DNA of 64,000 bases from Luteibacter anthropi (GCF_011759365.1 NZ_JAARLZ010000002.1:62001-126000), one strand, 5' to 3'. Positions 16,974 through 26,335 are shown, counted from the first letter of the stretch. A program made the numbers and translations. Notes: generated from the sequence alone by a model not told the origin.

Positions 16974-17816
16974 TTAGCGTTTTTGGGCGTAGACGCCGTC
17001 GAGGGCCGGTTCGGCCTTGAAGCCTGATTTTTCCAGGCGCTTTGCCACTTCGCGTGGCACATCGCGGCCGCTGGTGAGTTTGTTGGGGCTGCCGGTGTAG
17101 TGGAACAGCCTGCCACCGCGACGCAGTACGCGTGCGATCTGGTCGTAGAACGACTGTGCGTAGAGCTCGCCTGCGATGCCGAAGCGTGGCGGATCGTGCA
17201 GCACGGCGTCCACCGATGCATCCGGCAGGGCGCGTATCGCTGCGGAGACGTCCGCATTGCTGAAATCGAGCCGGCCACCACTGGAGGCCGCGTCCGGGTC
17301 GGGCGACCAGGGATTGATCGTGCGCAGCCACATCACGTCAGGATTCTTCTCGAACGAGATGATGCGCGCAGCCCCTGCGTCAAGACAGCAGGTCGCGAAG
17401 TAACCCATGCCCCCGCAGGTATCGAGCACGACCTTCCCCGACGGCTGCACAAGCGCAACCTTGCGCCGGGCGTCGTCCAGCGGTGACTCCTTCGAAGTGG
17501 GCAGCATCTTGATGCCGTCGATTTCGAAGGTGGGCACGCCCCACTCGGTGGGCACGAGCTTGATCAGCGAGCCGGAGAAACGGGCGGCGCGGTCGTAGCC
17601 CTCGCCATCCCAGTAGTAGATGGTGCGGTCCTTCAGCCCCTCGGGGTAGGGATAGCTTTTGTCGTGCCAGCGCCAGGCATCCGCTGCGAGCGTGGCCACG
17701 CCCGTGCCGCGGCCCAGGTCCAGCGAGCCGGTCCACGTCGTTTCACCGGCATCGCGTGCGGCGAGCAGCGCGGTGGCGGTGTCCGAGGTAAGGAGGGGGC
17801 CGGAATAATGGGGCAC
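16974..17816 (-). CDS. Class I SAM-dependent methyltransferase (COG2521-like)
   Basis: A 280-aa protein. The first ~110 residues form an unusual N-terminal domain (SLDLGRGTGVATLAADAWRWHDKSYPYPE). The Rossmann methyltransferase fold follows, with SAM motif I DTCGGMGYFATCCLDAGA, motif II acidic loop IISFEKNP, and motif IV HDPPRFG followed by GRLFHYTGSPNK. The DPPR motif suggests an amino-group acceptor on RNA or another nucleophile. It resembles predicted methyltransferases of COG2521, mostly known from archaea; the substrate is unknown. The gene stands alone, with a REP pair at its 3' end. Confidence 0.75.
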   Translation of the reverse strand: MPHYSGPLLTSDTATALLAARDAGETTWTGSLDLGRGTGVATLAADAWRWHDKSYPYPEGLKDRTIYYWDGEGYDRAARFSGSLIKLVPTEWGVPTFEIDGIKMLPTSKESPLDDARRKVALVQPSGKVVLDTCGGMGYFATCCLDAGAARIISFEKNPDVMWLRTINPWSPDPDAASSGGRLDFSNADVSAAIRALPDASVDAVLHDPPRFGIAGELYAQSFYDQIARVLRRGGRLFHYTGSPNKLTSGRDVPREVAKRLEKSGFKAEPALDGVYAQKR

Positions 17817-17944
17817 GGGGAAGGGCTCTTGAGGCGGGTGGACCGCCGATTATCCCTTACTTGGCGCAATGCGGTGCTCACGGCTTGTGCGGGGGCACGC
17901 ATAGCCATCCGGAAATAACGGGGATACTGAAAAAAAAAATGCCA

Positions 17945-18074
17945 TCAATATATTGCGAACAGACGACTCAGCTTCCGCCGGCTCATTGCCGTTATTTATA
18001 GCGAATTTGAAGCGTCAATTTCACCCCGGCCCCGATCAGGCCTGCCGGAAGTACCGAAAGTCGCAATATATTGC
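17945..18074. promoter_or_regulatory. Two AATATATTGC operator-like sites upstream of the YD-repeat gene
   Basis: GCAATATATTGC, a perfect 12-bp palindrome, is at 18063-18074, and TCAATATATTGC, one base off, at 17945-17956. The centres are 118 bp apart in an otherwise empty 390-bp divergent region (17817-18206). The pair brackets the probable promoter zone (TTATTTATAGCGAAT around 17994-18008). The binding factor is unknown. A nine-A run lies at 17931-17939. Confidence 0.5.
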
Positions 18075-18206
18075 CGCTACGTCTTCACGACCGTTTAAGC
18101 AATGCCTTCCGATGCTCCGCCTGTCGGTCGCCATGATCGGCCAGGGGCAGGCGGATTGCCTTCGATGGACCGCCTGGACAATACGAGCAGGACCAGGGGA
18201 CGAGGG

Positions 18207-21200
18207 ATGTCGAACGTCGAAGTGCGTGGCTGGGCAGCGCGGTCTGCGCTTGCCCTGGTGGTGGCGTGCATGAGCGGCCAGCTACTGGCCCAGTCCTCGG
18301 CAGTCACGCCTGAGAGTGAATTCCAGAAGCGCATCAAGGTATCGGAAGAAATCCAGCCGGTTGGCGAGCATCCGTTTGGCGAGAGCATCAGTCTCTATAA
18401 CGGTGCGTTATCGTTCGAAGAGAACGACATCAAGTTGACGGGGCAGGGGCCGGACATCGAGCTGACACGTTCATTTCACTCCGCCGATGCCCCGGCACAG
18501 TCGGTCTACTACGACTTTATCGACAATGCGTTCGTCGATTGGTCACTGGAGACGCCGCGCATCGAGACCCTTTCGGCCGCGAGTGGCACCGCCAATGTCG
18601 ATCCCCCGGCCACGGCGCGATGGTTTTTCATCTCCGACGCGCAGCGTTGCAGCTCTTCCGGGGGCGCCCCGGACGAGTTCGTGAGCTTCAAGGGTACCGT
18701 GATTACCTACAAGGCCGATGACTGGTGGCATGGTTACCAGCTCGTCGTTCCCGGTAGCGGAAGCCAGGATCTGCTGACCCGTGACGCTGGCAATGCTCAG
18801 GTACCCGCCATGACGGGCTCCGATGGCAATCCCGTGACGTTTCCCCTGGTGACGAAAGCGCGCTGGGCCGTGGGCTGTACACCGGCCACGTCCAATGGAC
18901 AGCCCGGCGAGGGATTTGTCGCCGTATCGCCGGACGGCACGAAGTACTACATGGACGTGCTGCTCTATAAGAAGACCGACTACATGGCCACGGGCGGCGG
19001 CGGCGCGCTGCATCGCCGGCTGGCGACGATGAATGTATCGCGCGTGGTGGATCGTTTCGGCAACTCGCTGACCTACTCGTACGACGGCAACGGCAACCTC
19101 ACCGAAATCGATGGCAGCGATGGACGGAAAGTGACGCTGGCCTATGAAACATGGCAGAACCCGGCCAAGGATCCGTTCGGCAACTACTACGACCCGGTGG
19201 CTTATCGCGTCCACAGCATCATCGTGCAACCCTCCAGCGCGGCACCGCGTACCTGGACCTATAGCTACGACACGAATCCCGTGATTCCGAGACTGAATCG
19301 CGTCCAGTTGCCCGATGGCAGCGCCTGGACGTTCAACCTCGGTGGCTTCGCGCCGTTGCCCGCCGACGGGGCGCTTATCGTCAACCAGGGCTGCACCTAT
19401 CAGCTGCGTCCCCAGGATGCGGTGACGTCGACCGGTTCGATCACGCACCCGGCAGGCGTCACAGGTACGTTTACCTTGCAGACCACGATTCGCGGCCGTT
19501 CCTACGTGCCTGCCGTATGCCTGCGAGTGAACGGCGCCGACGAGAATCGTTTTCAAGCCGTGTACAAGCAGAATTCGCTGATCCAGCGGACGCTGAGCGG
19601 TGCGGGCATCGGTACGCAGAGCTGGACCTACAGCTATTCGTCGCCCAATGACAGCTGGTCGACCTGCACCACGGGTTGCCCCACGACGGTCACCACGGAA
19701 ATGGTCGACCCGTCCAATCGAACCACCCGTTATACCTTCAGCAATCGCTTCGATGCATCGGAAAGCCTGCTGCTGCAAAGCGATTACTTCTCGGCCGGCG
19801 ATACGTCCGCCATCGTGCGCTCGGAAGCATCGGCGTATGCATTGCCGGCGGCGGATGGTTCATCGCCCTGGCCCTGGCCGGCGATGCTGGGCCGCTCGCA
19901 GATACTGGCCGTCAATGCCGACCAGATGGGCAGGTTGACCCCTGTAACGACGCGGACGACAGTACAGGATGGCGACACCTATACCTGGGCCGCTCAGTCG
20001 TTCGATGCCTTTGCCAATCCGGCGCAGGTGACACGGTCGAACAATGTCGCCGGCCAGACTGCTATTGTCGAGTCCACCAGTTACCTCAACGATGCGGCGC
20101 TCTGGGTGCTTGGATTGCCCGTGCAGGTGACCAATGTTTCCACGGGTGAAACGGAGTCGGTTAACGGTTATACCGCGCAGGACCAGCTTCAGAGCCGCGC
20201 CCGTTTCGGCCAAACCCTCATGACCTATACCTATGACGGGGCGGGACAGCTGGCCAGCTATACCGACGGCAACGGGCATGCCACGTCTCTTGCGGGATAT
20301 CAGCGGGGCCTGCCGACGACGGTGACCTATCCGGACCAGACGACCGAGCATATCGGCGTCGATGATTTCGGCCAGGTGGCTTCGGTAACGGACCAGGCTG
20401 GCAATACGACGAGCTTTGCGTATGACGCGGTAGGTCGTCTCGCGCAGATATCCTACCCGGGCGGCGATTCGGTGGCGTGGGCACCGCGGGTTTTTTCGTA
20501 TGCCTTCGTCGCTGCCGCCGAGCGCGGCATCGATGCCAATCACTGGCGCCGCACGGTAACGCAGGGAAGCCGGACAGACACGACTTACTTCGACGCCCTG
20601 TTGAGGCCCATGCTGACCGGGCGCTATCGCAGCGGCGACGGCGCCTTGCAGACCACGACGGTGACGACGCACGACTGGCATGGCAATACCGTGTTCCAGT
20701 CCTATGCCGTGGATGGCGCGCCGAACTACGGCGACGTCACCGGCGGCATCACGACGAACTACGATGCCCTGTCGCGTGCCATACAGACCATCCAGCCGTC
20801 GGAAACCGGCGCCGCGCTGACGACCACCACCTCCTATCTGTCCGGCGCCCGCAAGCAGGTGACCGACCCCAGGGGCAACACGACCACCACGTCCTATCAG
20901 GTATTCGACGAGCCGACGCTGGATCATCCGGTACTGGTGCAGGCGCCTGAAGGCGTCGTCCAGTCGATCGCACGCGACCTGTATGGCAATCCGACGCAGA
21001 TAGCCCAGGGCGGCGTCACGAAGACCCTGGTGTATGACGCCTTCCACCGCCTGTGCCGCTCTACCGAGCCGGAGACGGCCAGCACGGTCACGGCCTACGA
21101 CGCCGCCAACAACGTGATCTGGAGCGCGAAGGGCCTGTCCCTCGGTGGAACAGGGTGCGCGTCGGACCAGGTGCCGGCCGCGGCGCAGGTATCACGCAGT

Positions 21201-23510
21201 TACGATGCGCTCAACCGAGTGACGCAGGTCACGTATCCGGGGACCACGCCAGCCAGCAGCTTCACGTATACCCCGACCGGCAAGCTCCTGACCGAATCGA
21301 CGGACGGGATCGTCTGGACCTTCGTGTACAACAAGCGCGACCTGCCCACGGGGCAGAGCCTCTCCGTGGACGGGCACATCTGGCCGGTAGGCTTTGGTTA
21401 CGACACCAATGGTGCTTTGGGTGCGGTGAGCTATCCGGACGGCAAAGCCCTGGTGTTGTCACCCGATGCCCTGGGGCGCCCGACCCAGGCAGGAGCCTAT
21501 GCCACCGGTGCCACGTACTTCCCGGACGATCAGCTGCAGCATGCCACGCTGGGCAACGGGGTCGATTACCTGGGGCAGCGCAATGCGCGGAACCTGCTTT
21601 CCAACGTCTCGTACGCCCATGCCGGCGCGCTACAGCTGAGCGAAGACTTCATCTACGACAACAACGGCAACATTACCGCGATCAATGACCTGACCAGTGG
21701 TGCAACGCGCTCGAAGTCGTTCCAGTATGACGGGCTCGACCGGTTGCGCTCGTCATCATCGGCGTTATGGGGAACGGAAACCTACGGGTACGACACGCTC
21801 AACAATATTGTGAGCATGGCCACCGGCGGCACCACCAACACATACAACTACGATGCGAGCAATCTTTTGCGCAGCATTTCTGGCGGAAGCCTCGCACGCA
21901 GTTTCAACTACGATGCACGAGGCAATGTCGTCCAGAACGGCAGTGCGCAGTACACGTTCGACCAGGCTGACAGGCTGGTGGCTGTCGTGGGTGCCGACAC
22001 CTACCGGTACGATGCCGAAGGTCGCCGGGTGAAGGCGGTGACCACGGCAGGAGCCACTACCTATTCGCTTTACAGCCACGATGGTCAGCTCCTGTGGCAG
22101 TTCGATCCGGCGACCAACAGCGGTACGGATTACATCTACCTGGGCAAGAAGCTGGTGGCGCGTACGAACAACGTGCTCGTTCCCAGCGCCGCTCCAGTGC
22201 TCACTGCCCCCGCTTCGGCACAGGCCAGCAGTGCCTATATCGTATCGTGGACATCCACCGCCGCCACGACGGGTTACGAACTCCAGGAGCAGCCCGATGG
22301 AGGCGCCTGGAGCGATATAGCAAATACGGCACAGCTTTCCCAGTCGATCACGCACCCGGCAGCAGGAACGTTTCATTACCAGGTGCGTTCGTGCAATGCA
22401 GGGGGATGCGGACCCTGGAGCGGCATCGCCACGACCGTGGTGTCGCCTCCGCCCTCGGCACCGAACCCGCCTGCGGCCGTCACGACGACGCTGGCCGGCG
22501 ATCTCTCATCCATTGGCATCACATGGTCGGCCTCGGCGACCGCCACGTCGTACGGCTTGCAGCAATCCGTGAACGGCGGGGCATGGACCGACCTTTACTC
22601 GGGTAGTGGCACGTCGTCGAGCGTGGCCAACCCGGGCGACGGCACGTATGCCTATCAGGCGCATGCCTGCAATGCGAACGGATGCAGCGCCTGGGTGGCG
22701 GGCAATACCGTCAGGGTCGCGCACATCCCTCCGGCACCTGCCTCGATCAGCGTACCCGGCAGCAGTACGGGAGTGGTCGGCGTCAGCTGGTCCGCTACGG
22801 CGTATGCCACCAGCTACAGCCTCGAACAAAGCGTCAATGGCGGCGGCTGGGGTGCGATCTACAACGGCGGCGCCACGTCGTTCAGTCTTCAGGCCGGCGC
22901 CTCGGGGAGCTATAGCTACCGGGTGAAGGCCTGCAATGCCAATGGCTGTGGCGGCTACGCCACCAGCGGGGCCGTAGCCGTGACGCTGCCGCCTTCGGGT
23001 GCGCCGTCCATCAGCGCGCCAGGCAGCAGCAACAATGGCGCCTGGACCGTCAGCTGGACCGGCGTGGCCGGTGCCACCAGCTACCTGTTGAGTGAAAGCG
23101 TCAACGGTGGCGGCTGGACGGTGGTGCAGTCCAACGGCTCGGGAAGCTGGAGCACGAGTGGCCGGGGCGATGGCAGCTACACCTATGTGGTTGCTGCCTG
23201 CAACGTGGCCGGCTGCGGCCCTAACAGCAGTGCGGTGACCGTGAGCGCCGCGAGTATTCCTCCGGTACCGGCCAATCCTCGTTATACGAAGACCTATCCC
23301 AACCGCAAATTCGAGAATCTGATCTTCCTGTGGGATGCCTCGCCGGGGGCCTCCCGATACGAGGTCCGCGGTCTGGACACGCCCGACACGTGGACGATTC
23401 TTCCGCCGACCACGTCAGTCAATGTTTTGCTTTCTCCGTTTGGTGAGACGCCGCCTTATCGCTACCAGGTACGGGCTTGCAACGCTGTTGGCTGCTCGGC
23501 ATGGATATGA
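18207..23510 (+). CDS. Large secreted YD/RHS-repeat protein with five C-terminal FN3 domains, lacking the Rhs core
   Basis: ATG at 18207 is chosen because it gives a signal peptide (MSNVEVRGWAARSALALVV..., cleavage near LLAQ) and is preceded by GGGGA; the upstream frame is shadow. The protein has 1,767 residues. After a ~250-residue N-terminal domain it carries many YD repeats (LTYSYDGNGNLTEIDGSDGR, FAYDAVGRLAQISYPGG, FQYDGLDRLRSSS, YRYDAEGRRVKAVTT), expected to wrap into an Rhs shell. From 22196 five fibronectin-III-like domains follow, and the protein ends at CNAVGCSAWI without the GRF-DP Rhs core. The core and toxin are in the next ORF, 14 bases downstream. Confidence 0.9.
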   Translation: MSNVEVRGWAARSALALVVACMSGQLLAQSSAVTPESEFQKRIKVSEEIQPVGEHPFGESISLYNGALSFEENDIKLTGQGPDIELTRSFHSADAPAQSVYYDFIDNAFVDWSLETPRIETLSAASGTANVDPPATARWFFISDAQRCSSSGGAPDEFVSFKGTVITYKADDWWHGYQLVVPGSGSQDLLTRDAGNAQVPAMTGSDGNPVTFPLVTKARWAVGCTPATSNGQPGEGFVAVSPDGTKYYMDVLLYKKTDYMATGGGGALHRRLATMNVSRVVDRFGNSLTYSYDGNGNLTEIDGSDGRKVTLAYETWQNPAKDPFGNYYDPVAYRVHSIIVQPSSAAPRTWTYSYDTNPVIPRLNRVQLPDGSAWTFNLGGFAPLPADGALIVNQGCTYQLRPQDAVTSTGSITHPAGVTGTFTLQTTIRGRSYVPAVCLRVNGADENRFQAVYKQNSLIQRTLSGAGIGTQSWTYSYSSPNDSWSTCTTGCPTTVTTEMVDPSNRTTRYTFSNRFDASESLLLQSDYFSAGDTSAIVRSEASAYALPAADGSSPWPWPAMLGRSQILAVNADQMGRLTPVTTRTTVQDGDTYTWAAQSFDAFANPAQVTRSNNVAGQTAIVESTSYLNDAALWVLGLPVQVTNVSTGETESVNGYTAQDQLQSRARFGQTLMTYTYDGAGQLASYTDGNGHATSLAGYQRGLPTTVTYPDQTTEHIGVDDFGQVASVTDQAGNTTSFAYDAVGRLAQISYPGGDSVAWAPRVFSYAFVAAAERGIDANHWRRTVTQGSRTDTTYFDALLRPMLTGRYRSGDGALQTTTVTTHDWHGNTVFQSYAVDGAPNYGDVTGGITTNYDALSRAIQTIQPSETGAALTTTTSYLSGARKQVTDPRGNTTTTSYQVFDEPTLDHPVLVQAPEGVVQSIARDLYGNPTQIAQGGVTKTLVYDAFHRLCRSTEPETASTVTAYDAANNVIWSAKGLSLGGTGCASDQVPAAAQVSRSYDALNRVTQVTYPGTTPASSFTYTPTGKLLTESTDGIVWTFVYNKRDLPTGQSLSVDGHIWPVGFGYDTNGALGAVSYPDGKALVLSPDALGRPTQAGAYATGATYFPDDQLQHATLGNGVDYLGQRNARNLLSNVSYAHAGALQLSEDFIYDNNGNITAINDLTSGATRSKSFQYDGLDRLRSSSSALWGTETYGYDTLNNIVSMATGGTTNTYNYDASNLLRSISGGSLARSFNYDARGNVVQNGSAQYTFDQADRLVAVVGADTYRYDAEGRRVKAVTTAGATTYSLYSHDGQLLWQFDPATNSGTDYIYLGKKLVARTNNVLVPSAAPVLTAPASAQASSAYIVSWTSTAATTGYELQEQPDGGAWSDIANTAQLSQSITHPAAGTFHYQVRSCNAGGCGPWSGIATTVVSPPPSAPNPPAAVTTTLAGDLSSIGITWSASATATSYGLQQSVNGGAWTDLYSGSGTSSSVANPGDGTYAYQAHACNANGCSAWVAGNTVRVAHIPPAPASISVPGSSTGVVGVSWSATAYATSYSLEQSVNGGGWGAIYNGGATSFSLQAGASGSYSYRVKACNANGCGGYATSGAVAVTLPPSGAPSISAPGSSNNGAWTVSWTGVAGATSYLLSESVNGGGWTVVQSNGSGSWSTSGRGDGSYTYVVAACNVAGCGPNSSAVTVSAASIPPVPANPRYTKTYPNRKFENLIFLWDASPGASRYEVRGLDTPDTWTILPPTTSVNVLLSPFGETPPYRYQVRACNAVGCSAWI
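22196..23507 (+). repeat. Five tandem FN3-coding repeats ending in a CNxxGC motif
   Basis: About 265-bp units start near 22196, 22462, 22732, 23000 and 23264. Each encodes an FN3-like domain with YxLQ/LEQSVNGGxW in the middle and a C-terminal CN-x-x-GC motif: SCNAGGCGPW, ACNANGCSAW, ACNANGCGGY, ACNVAGCGPN and ACNAVGCSAW. The paired cysteines could form a small disulfide loop after export. The gene ends exactly after the fifth copy. Confidence 0.8.
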
Positions 23511-23524
23511 GGGGAGGTATCGTT

Positions 23525-24487
23525 ATGAAGCATCGTACGCTTGTGCGTGACCTGTTCCGATTCGTCGTGATGGTGTTGGCCCTCGGATGGGGCCTTGCCG
23601 CATCGGCAGCGGGCGCCGAAACGGTTACCTATTACTACACCAGCCCACAAGGCACGGTGCTTGCGACGGCGGATGCGGCAGGCAATCTGCTGACGACGAC
23701 GGACTATCGGCCCTATGGTGCGCAGGCGCTGGGAAGTCCGGCGCCTGGGCCGGGCTATACCGGGCATGTCGGCGACCCGGATTCGGGGCTGGTGTACATG
23801 CAGGCGCGGTACTACGAGCCTGCCGTGGGACGCTTCTTGAGTACGGATCCCGCAGGCGCAGGCCCAGGAGACATTCTGGCGTTCAATTCCTTCGCCTACG
23901 CGCACAACAACCCTGTCGGTAACGTCGATCCGGACGGTCGCCAGACGGTGCCAGGATCGATCAACTGGCAAGCGCCCGGGATGATGGAAGCGTGGAAGAC
24001 CACCGGTCGGAACGTCACGCTGCCGGTGCTACTGGACACGGTCGTGCCCGGGGGCGGTCTGATCAACTGCGCCTCGCAGGGGTGCAGCGGGGGTGAATGG
24101 GCCATGGCGGCCCTACCCATGGTGGGCGAGGTGCGCGGGGCGGGTCGCGTCGCTATCGCCGGGGAACGCATGGCGCAGGCAGCTGCGAAGGGGGCTCGGG
24201 GAGAAGCCGCCGTCAAAGAGACTTACAATATCGGCGAACGCCTCCGGTTCGAGATTAACGGTTCAAGGCGCATATCTGACGGCTTTAGGCAAGATGTCTC
24301 TATTAGCGAGATTAAAAATGTCAGTCTCCAAGGACTGACGTCGCAAATCAAGGATTACATGCAATTTGCGCAGAAGAGCGATTTACGATTCGATCTGTAT
24401 ACGAACGAAAGCACAAAGCTATCCGCGCCGCTGCAGCAGGCTGTCGATGCGGGAGCAATTAACCATATACGCGTCCCCATGCAATGA
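23525..24487 (+). CDS. Separately secreted Rhs core protein with C-terminal Tox-REase-7-like nuclease domain
   Basis: A 320-aa protein with GGGAGG 8 bases before ATG 23525 and its own signal peptide (MKHRTLVRDLFRF..., cleavage near ASAAGAE). Residues ~38-140 are the Rhs-associated core (TSPQGTVLATADAAG, GLVYMQARYYEPAVGRFLSTDP, NVDPDGR). A hydrophobic linker follows. The C-terminal domain has GERLRFEINGSRRISDG, Asp257 and Glu262-x-Lys264 in SEIKN, then TSQIKDYMQFA and TKLSAPLQ. This D...ExK arrangement and context match the restriction-endonuclease-fold toxin 7 family. Base composition drops in the toxin part, typical of exchangeable tips. The cognate immunity gene follows immediately. Confidence 0.86.
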   Translation: MKHRTLVRDLFRFVVMVLALGWGLAASAAGAETVTYYYTSPQGTVLATADAAGNLLTTTDYRPYGAQALGSPAPGPGYTGHVGDPDSGLVYMQARYYEPAVGRFLSTDPAGAGPGDILAFNSFAYAHNNPVGNVDPDGRQTVPGSINWQAPGMMEAWKTTGRNVTLPVLLDTVVPGGGLINCASQGCSGGEWAMAALPMVGEVRGAGRVAIAGERMAQAAAKGARGEAAVKETYNIGERLRFEINGSRRISDGFRQDVSISEIKNVSLQGLTSQIKDYMQFAQKSDLRFDLYTNESTKLSAPLQQAVDAGAINHIRVPMQ

Positions 24488-24500
24488 TCACGAGGTTGCT

Positions 24501-25073
24501 ATGTTGACACCTGAAGGGCGGGCCCGGCGTGAAGCCCAGGATGAGCGGATCAAAAAGCGTATAGAAGGCTTTAGAGTGGAGCAGCGCGAATTGCTCGATG
24601 AACTCGCGGCTGCAGGCGTGTCGCTAGAGATAGTGAACGACTTGCCTAATTGGCCTTCGTCGGACTACGTCCACACCTTACCCATCCTGGCACGGCACCT
24701 TCATCGTCCCTATTCGCAGGGGACGCTCGCATCGCTGGCCCGAAGTATGGGGATGAAAGAAGCCGCGCCGTACTGGGACGAGTTGGTGACGCTTTACCGT
24801 CAGCAACCGGAGAAGAGTGATCCCGATGTGAGCGATTTTGGTATGGGCTTGGCGGTTGCCATCTCCGCCAGCGTGCCACCTAGCCGTCTCGACGAGTTGG
24901 TCGAGTTAATCAAGACTCCTGGGCTACCCAACCGCGTGCTGCTTCTTGGGCCCATCCAGCGACGACGGTCGCGTAACCGCAAGTATGCCGAGTTGATCGA
25001 AGAACTCCGGCACGATCCGGTGTTTTCCCGGGAAATACAGCGCTGGAAAGGTATGAGGCGCAAATCGCATTGA
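24501..25073 (+). CDS. Putative immunity protein for the Tox-REase-7-like toxin
   Basis: A 190-aa cytoplasmic protein (MLTPEGRARREAQDERIKKR...) starting 13 bases after the toxin stop, with a GAGG ribosome site. It is highly charged and helical; the segment HTLPILARHLHRPY and the repeated Leu/Arg pattern suggest a HEAT-like helical fold, but I do not recognise the family. Assignment as immunity rests on position and on the finding that a broken copy of this gene, preceded by a copy of the toxin's last codons, lies just downstream at 25118-25419. Confidence 0.7.
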   Translation: MLTPEGRARREAQDERIKKRIEGFRVEQRELLDELAAAGVSLEIVNDLPNWPSSDYVHTLPILARHLHRPYSQGTLASLARSMGMKEAAPYWDELVTLYRQQPEKSDPDVSDFGMGLAVAISASVPPSRLDELVELIKTPGLPNRVLLLGPIQRRRSRNRKYAELIEELRHDPVFSREIQRWKGMRRKSH

Positions 25074-25117
25074 GTGCGTCGACGAGTCTGGAAAAGAGCA
25101 CATGGACTCACAGAGCA

Positions 25118-25419
25118 TGAATGGGGACGCGGGAACGATGAGCCATATACGGATCCCCATGTAATGATCGAAAAGTTGCTATGTTGACACCTGGAGGGCG
25201 GGCCCGTCGCGAGGCGCAGGATGAGCGGATCAAAAAGCGCGTTGAAGGCTTCAAAATCGAGCAGTGCGAACTACTAGATGAGCTGAAGGCGGGGGCGTGG
25301 ATGTCGAGTACGTCAACGGGGTGCCCATGCGGCCTGCGTCGGCGTATGCCCACACACTGCCTATTCTGGCGAGGCATATTCATCTGCGGTCACGGAAACC
25401 ACGGAAGGAACTCGCGTAG
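25118..25419 (+). pseudogene. Duplicate toxin tail plus frameshifted, truncated immunity gene copy
   Basis: Codons around 25118-25157 (AGTMSHIRIPM stop) match the last codons of the toxin at 24487 (AGAINHIRVPM). The following ATG at 25181 begins MLTPGGRARREAQDERIKKR, nearly identical to the intact immunity gene. After LLDELKAG the frame is lost in a run of G (about 25291-25295); shifting one base restores VDVEYVN and HTLPILARHIH. The copy then stops at TAG 25417-25419, about half length. It is a decayed toxin-immunity module left by tandem duplication or tip replacement. Confidence 0.8.
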
Positions 25420-25549
25420 TCTCATCGAGCGAAGGAGTTTTACGCCCTGCGGCGTGAGCCGTACTCGTGGACGGCGAAACTGCCGTTAGGGGGCAGTTGG
25501 AACTCATGCCGAAATCAACGGTATATAAGGGGCGCGCGATTTAGGACTG

Positions 25550-25814
25550 ACTCGACAGCCCCAGGAATTTGAGTAACCGCCTGGTTTCGAGTACGACATA
25601 CCCATCCGGGAAACCCACCCAGGGAAAGCAGTGCCGTCCTACGGGCAAGCCCCACGGAAACATTCCTCGCCCTAATGTAAATGAATGGGAACCAAATATT
25701 GCGCCAGATGGAAAAGGGCATGGCGGAGCGGGCAAGGTCAGGCCACCCCGGGCCGATGAAATTCCATCTTGCCCACCGCAGGCGCCGCCGCCACAAAAAA
25801 CTGAAGAGGGCTGA
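25550..25814 (+). pseudogene. C-terminal fragment of a second Rhs tip (toxin remnant)
   Basis: The frame is open from just after a TGA at about 25547 to TGA 25812-25814. It encodes about 87 residues rich in Pro, Gly and Lys, with NIPRPNVNEWEPNIAPDGKG and VRPPRADEIP. It has no core or signal peptide and no good start. It stops 2 bases before an intact candidate immunity gene, the layout of a toxin C-terminus followed by its immunity gene. I infer an orphan tip fragment; the toxin family is not recognisable. Confidence 0.5.
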
Positions 25815-25816
25815 GC

Positions 25817-26206
25817 GTGGAGATTTTCCGACTGGTCTATTGGATGAAATACGTTGTTCCGACATTGCAGAATGTGGACGGATATATCTTCTTTGACAAA
25901 GATGACATCGGATCCGAAAGAATAAGGGCAGAAGCTCTGCAAGGATATGCTTCTCTGCGGGAGGCGCAGTCTTGGATGAACATCATTCTGCTTGATGAGT
26001 TCATTTCCGAGGTGGCTGGCGATGACTGGGACGTCGATGAACCCCTGATCAATCAGTTGCTATCGATCTTCCAGGAGACTTGGTCATTTCAGATAAAAGC
26101 CAGATTCCCAGGGGTAGACTTCAGCATTGAGAAGGTCGTTGATAACGAGTACGGGGATATTGGCTTACGTATTGCCCAGCCAGCCCCTCCACTGCCAATG
26201 GAATGA
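25817..26206 (+). CDS. Candidate second immunity protein (orphan)
   Basis: A 129-aa acidic protein with GTG start 2 bases after the stop of the upstream toxin fragment (MEIFRLVYWMKYVVPTLQ). It has no signal peptide; the C-terminus is Pro-rich (QPAPPLPME). Base composition is low GC, as for other immunity modules here. No family recognised. The function as immunity is inferred from its place in the Rhs tip array. It appears intact and could protect against a toxin no longer encoded in full at this locus. Confidence 0.6.
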   Translation: MEIFRLVYWMKYVVPTLQNVDGYIFFDKDDIGSERIRAEALQGYASLREAQSWMNIILLDEFISEVAGDDWDVDEPLINQLLSIFQETWSFQIKARFPGVDFSIEKVVDNEYGDIGLRIAQPAPPLPME

Positions 26207-26242
26207 ATGGTCGAAGATTCTTATCCAAGCTCCGTATGAGTC

Positions 26243-26335
26243 ATGAACAATCAATATCAACTGGTATTGCAATGGAGAGCGGAAGCGCAGCCTCCTCGTG
26301 ATAATTTAATCGACTTAGAGGACGCGCTAATCTTC
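26243..26335 (+). pseudogene. Truncated immunity-type gene cut by a REP element
   Basis: The ATG at 26243 begins MNNQYQLVLQWRAEAQ... and continues to DLEDALIFG. This resembles the N-terminus of a small immunity-protein family I recall from Rhs loci (YQLVLQW ... LxxLEDxL). The similarity ends where the REP element at 26336 begins, so only about 31 codons remain. It is the third immunity remnant in the array. Confidence 0.5.

Noticed and set aside
18543-21047. Long minus-strand frames opposite the YD-repeat gene
   Set aside because: Arg/His-rich shadow translations of a GC-rich gene with no domain pattern or start signal; the plus-strand frame has clear YD repeats.
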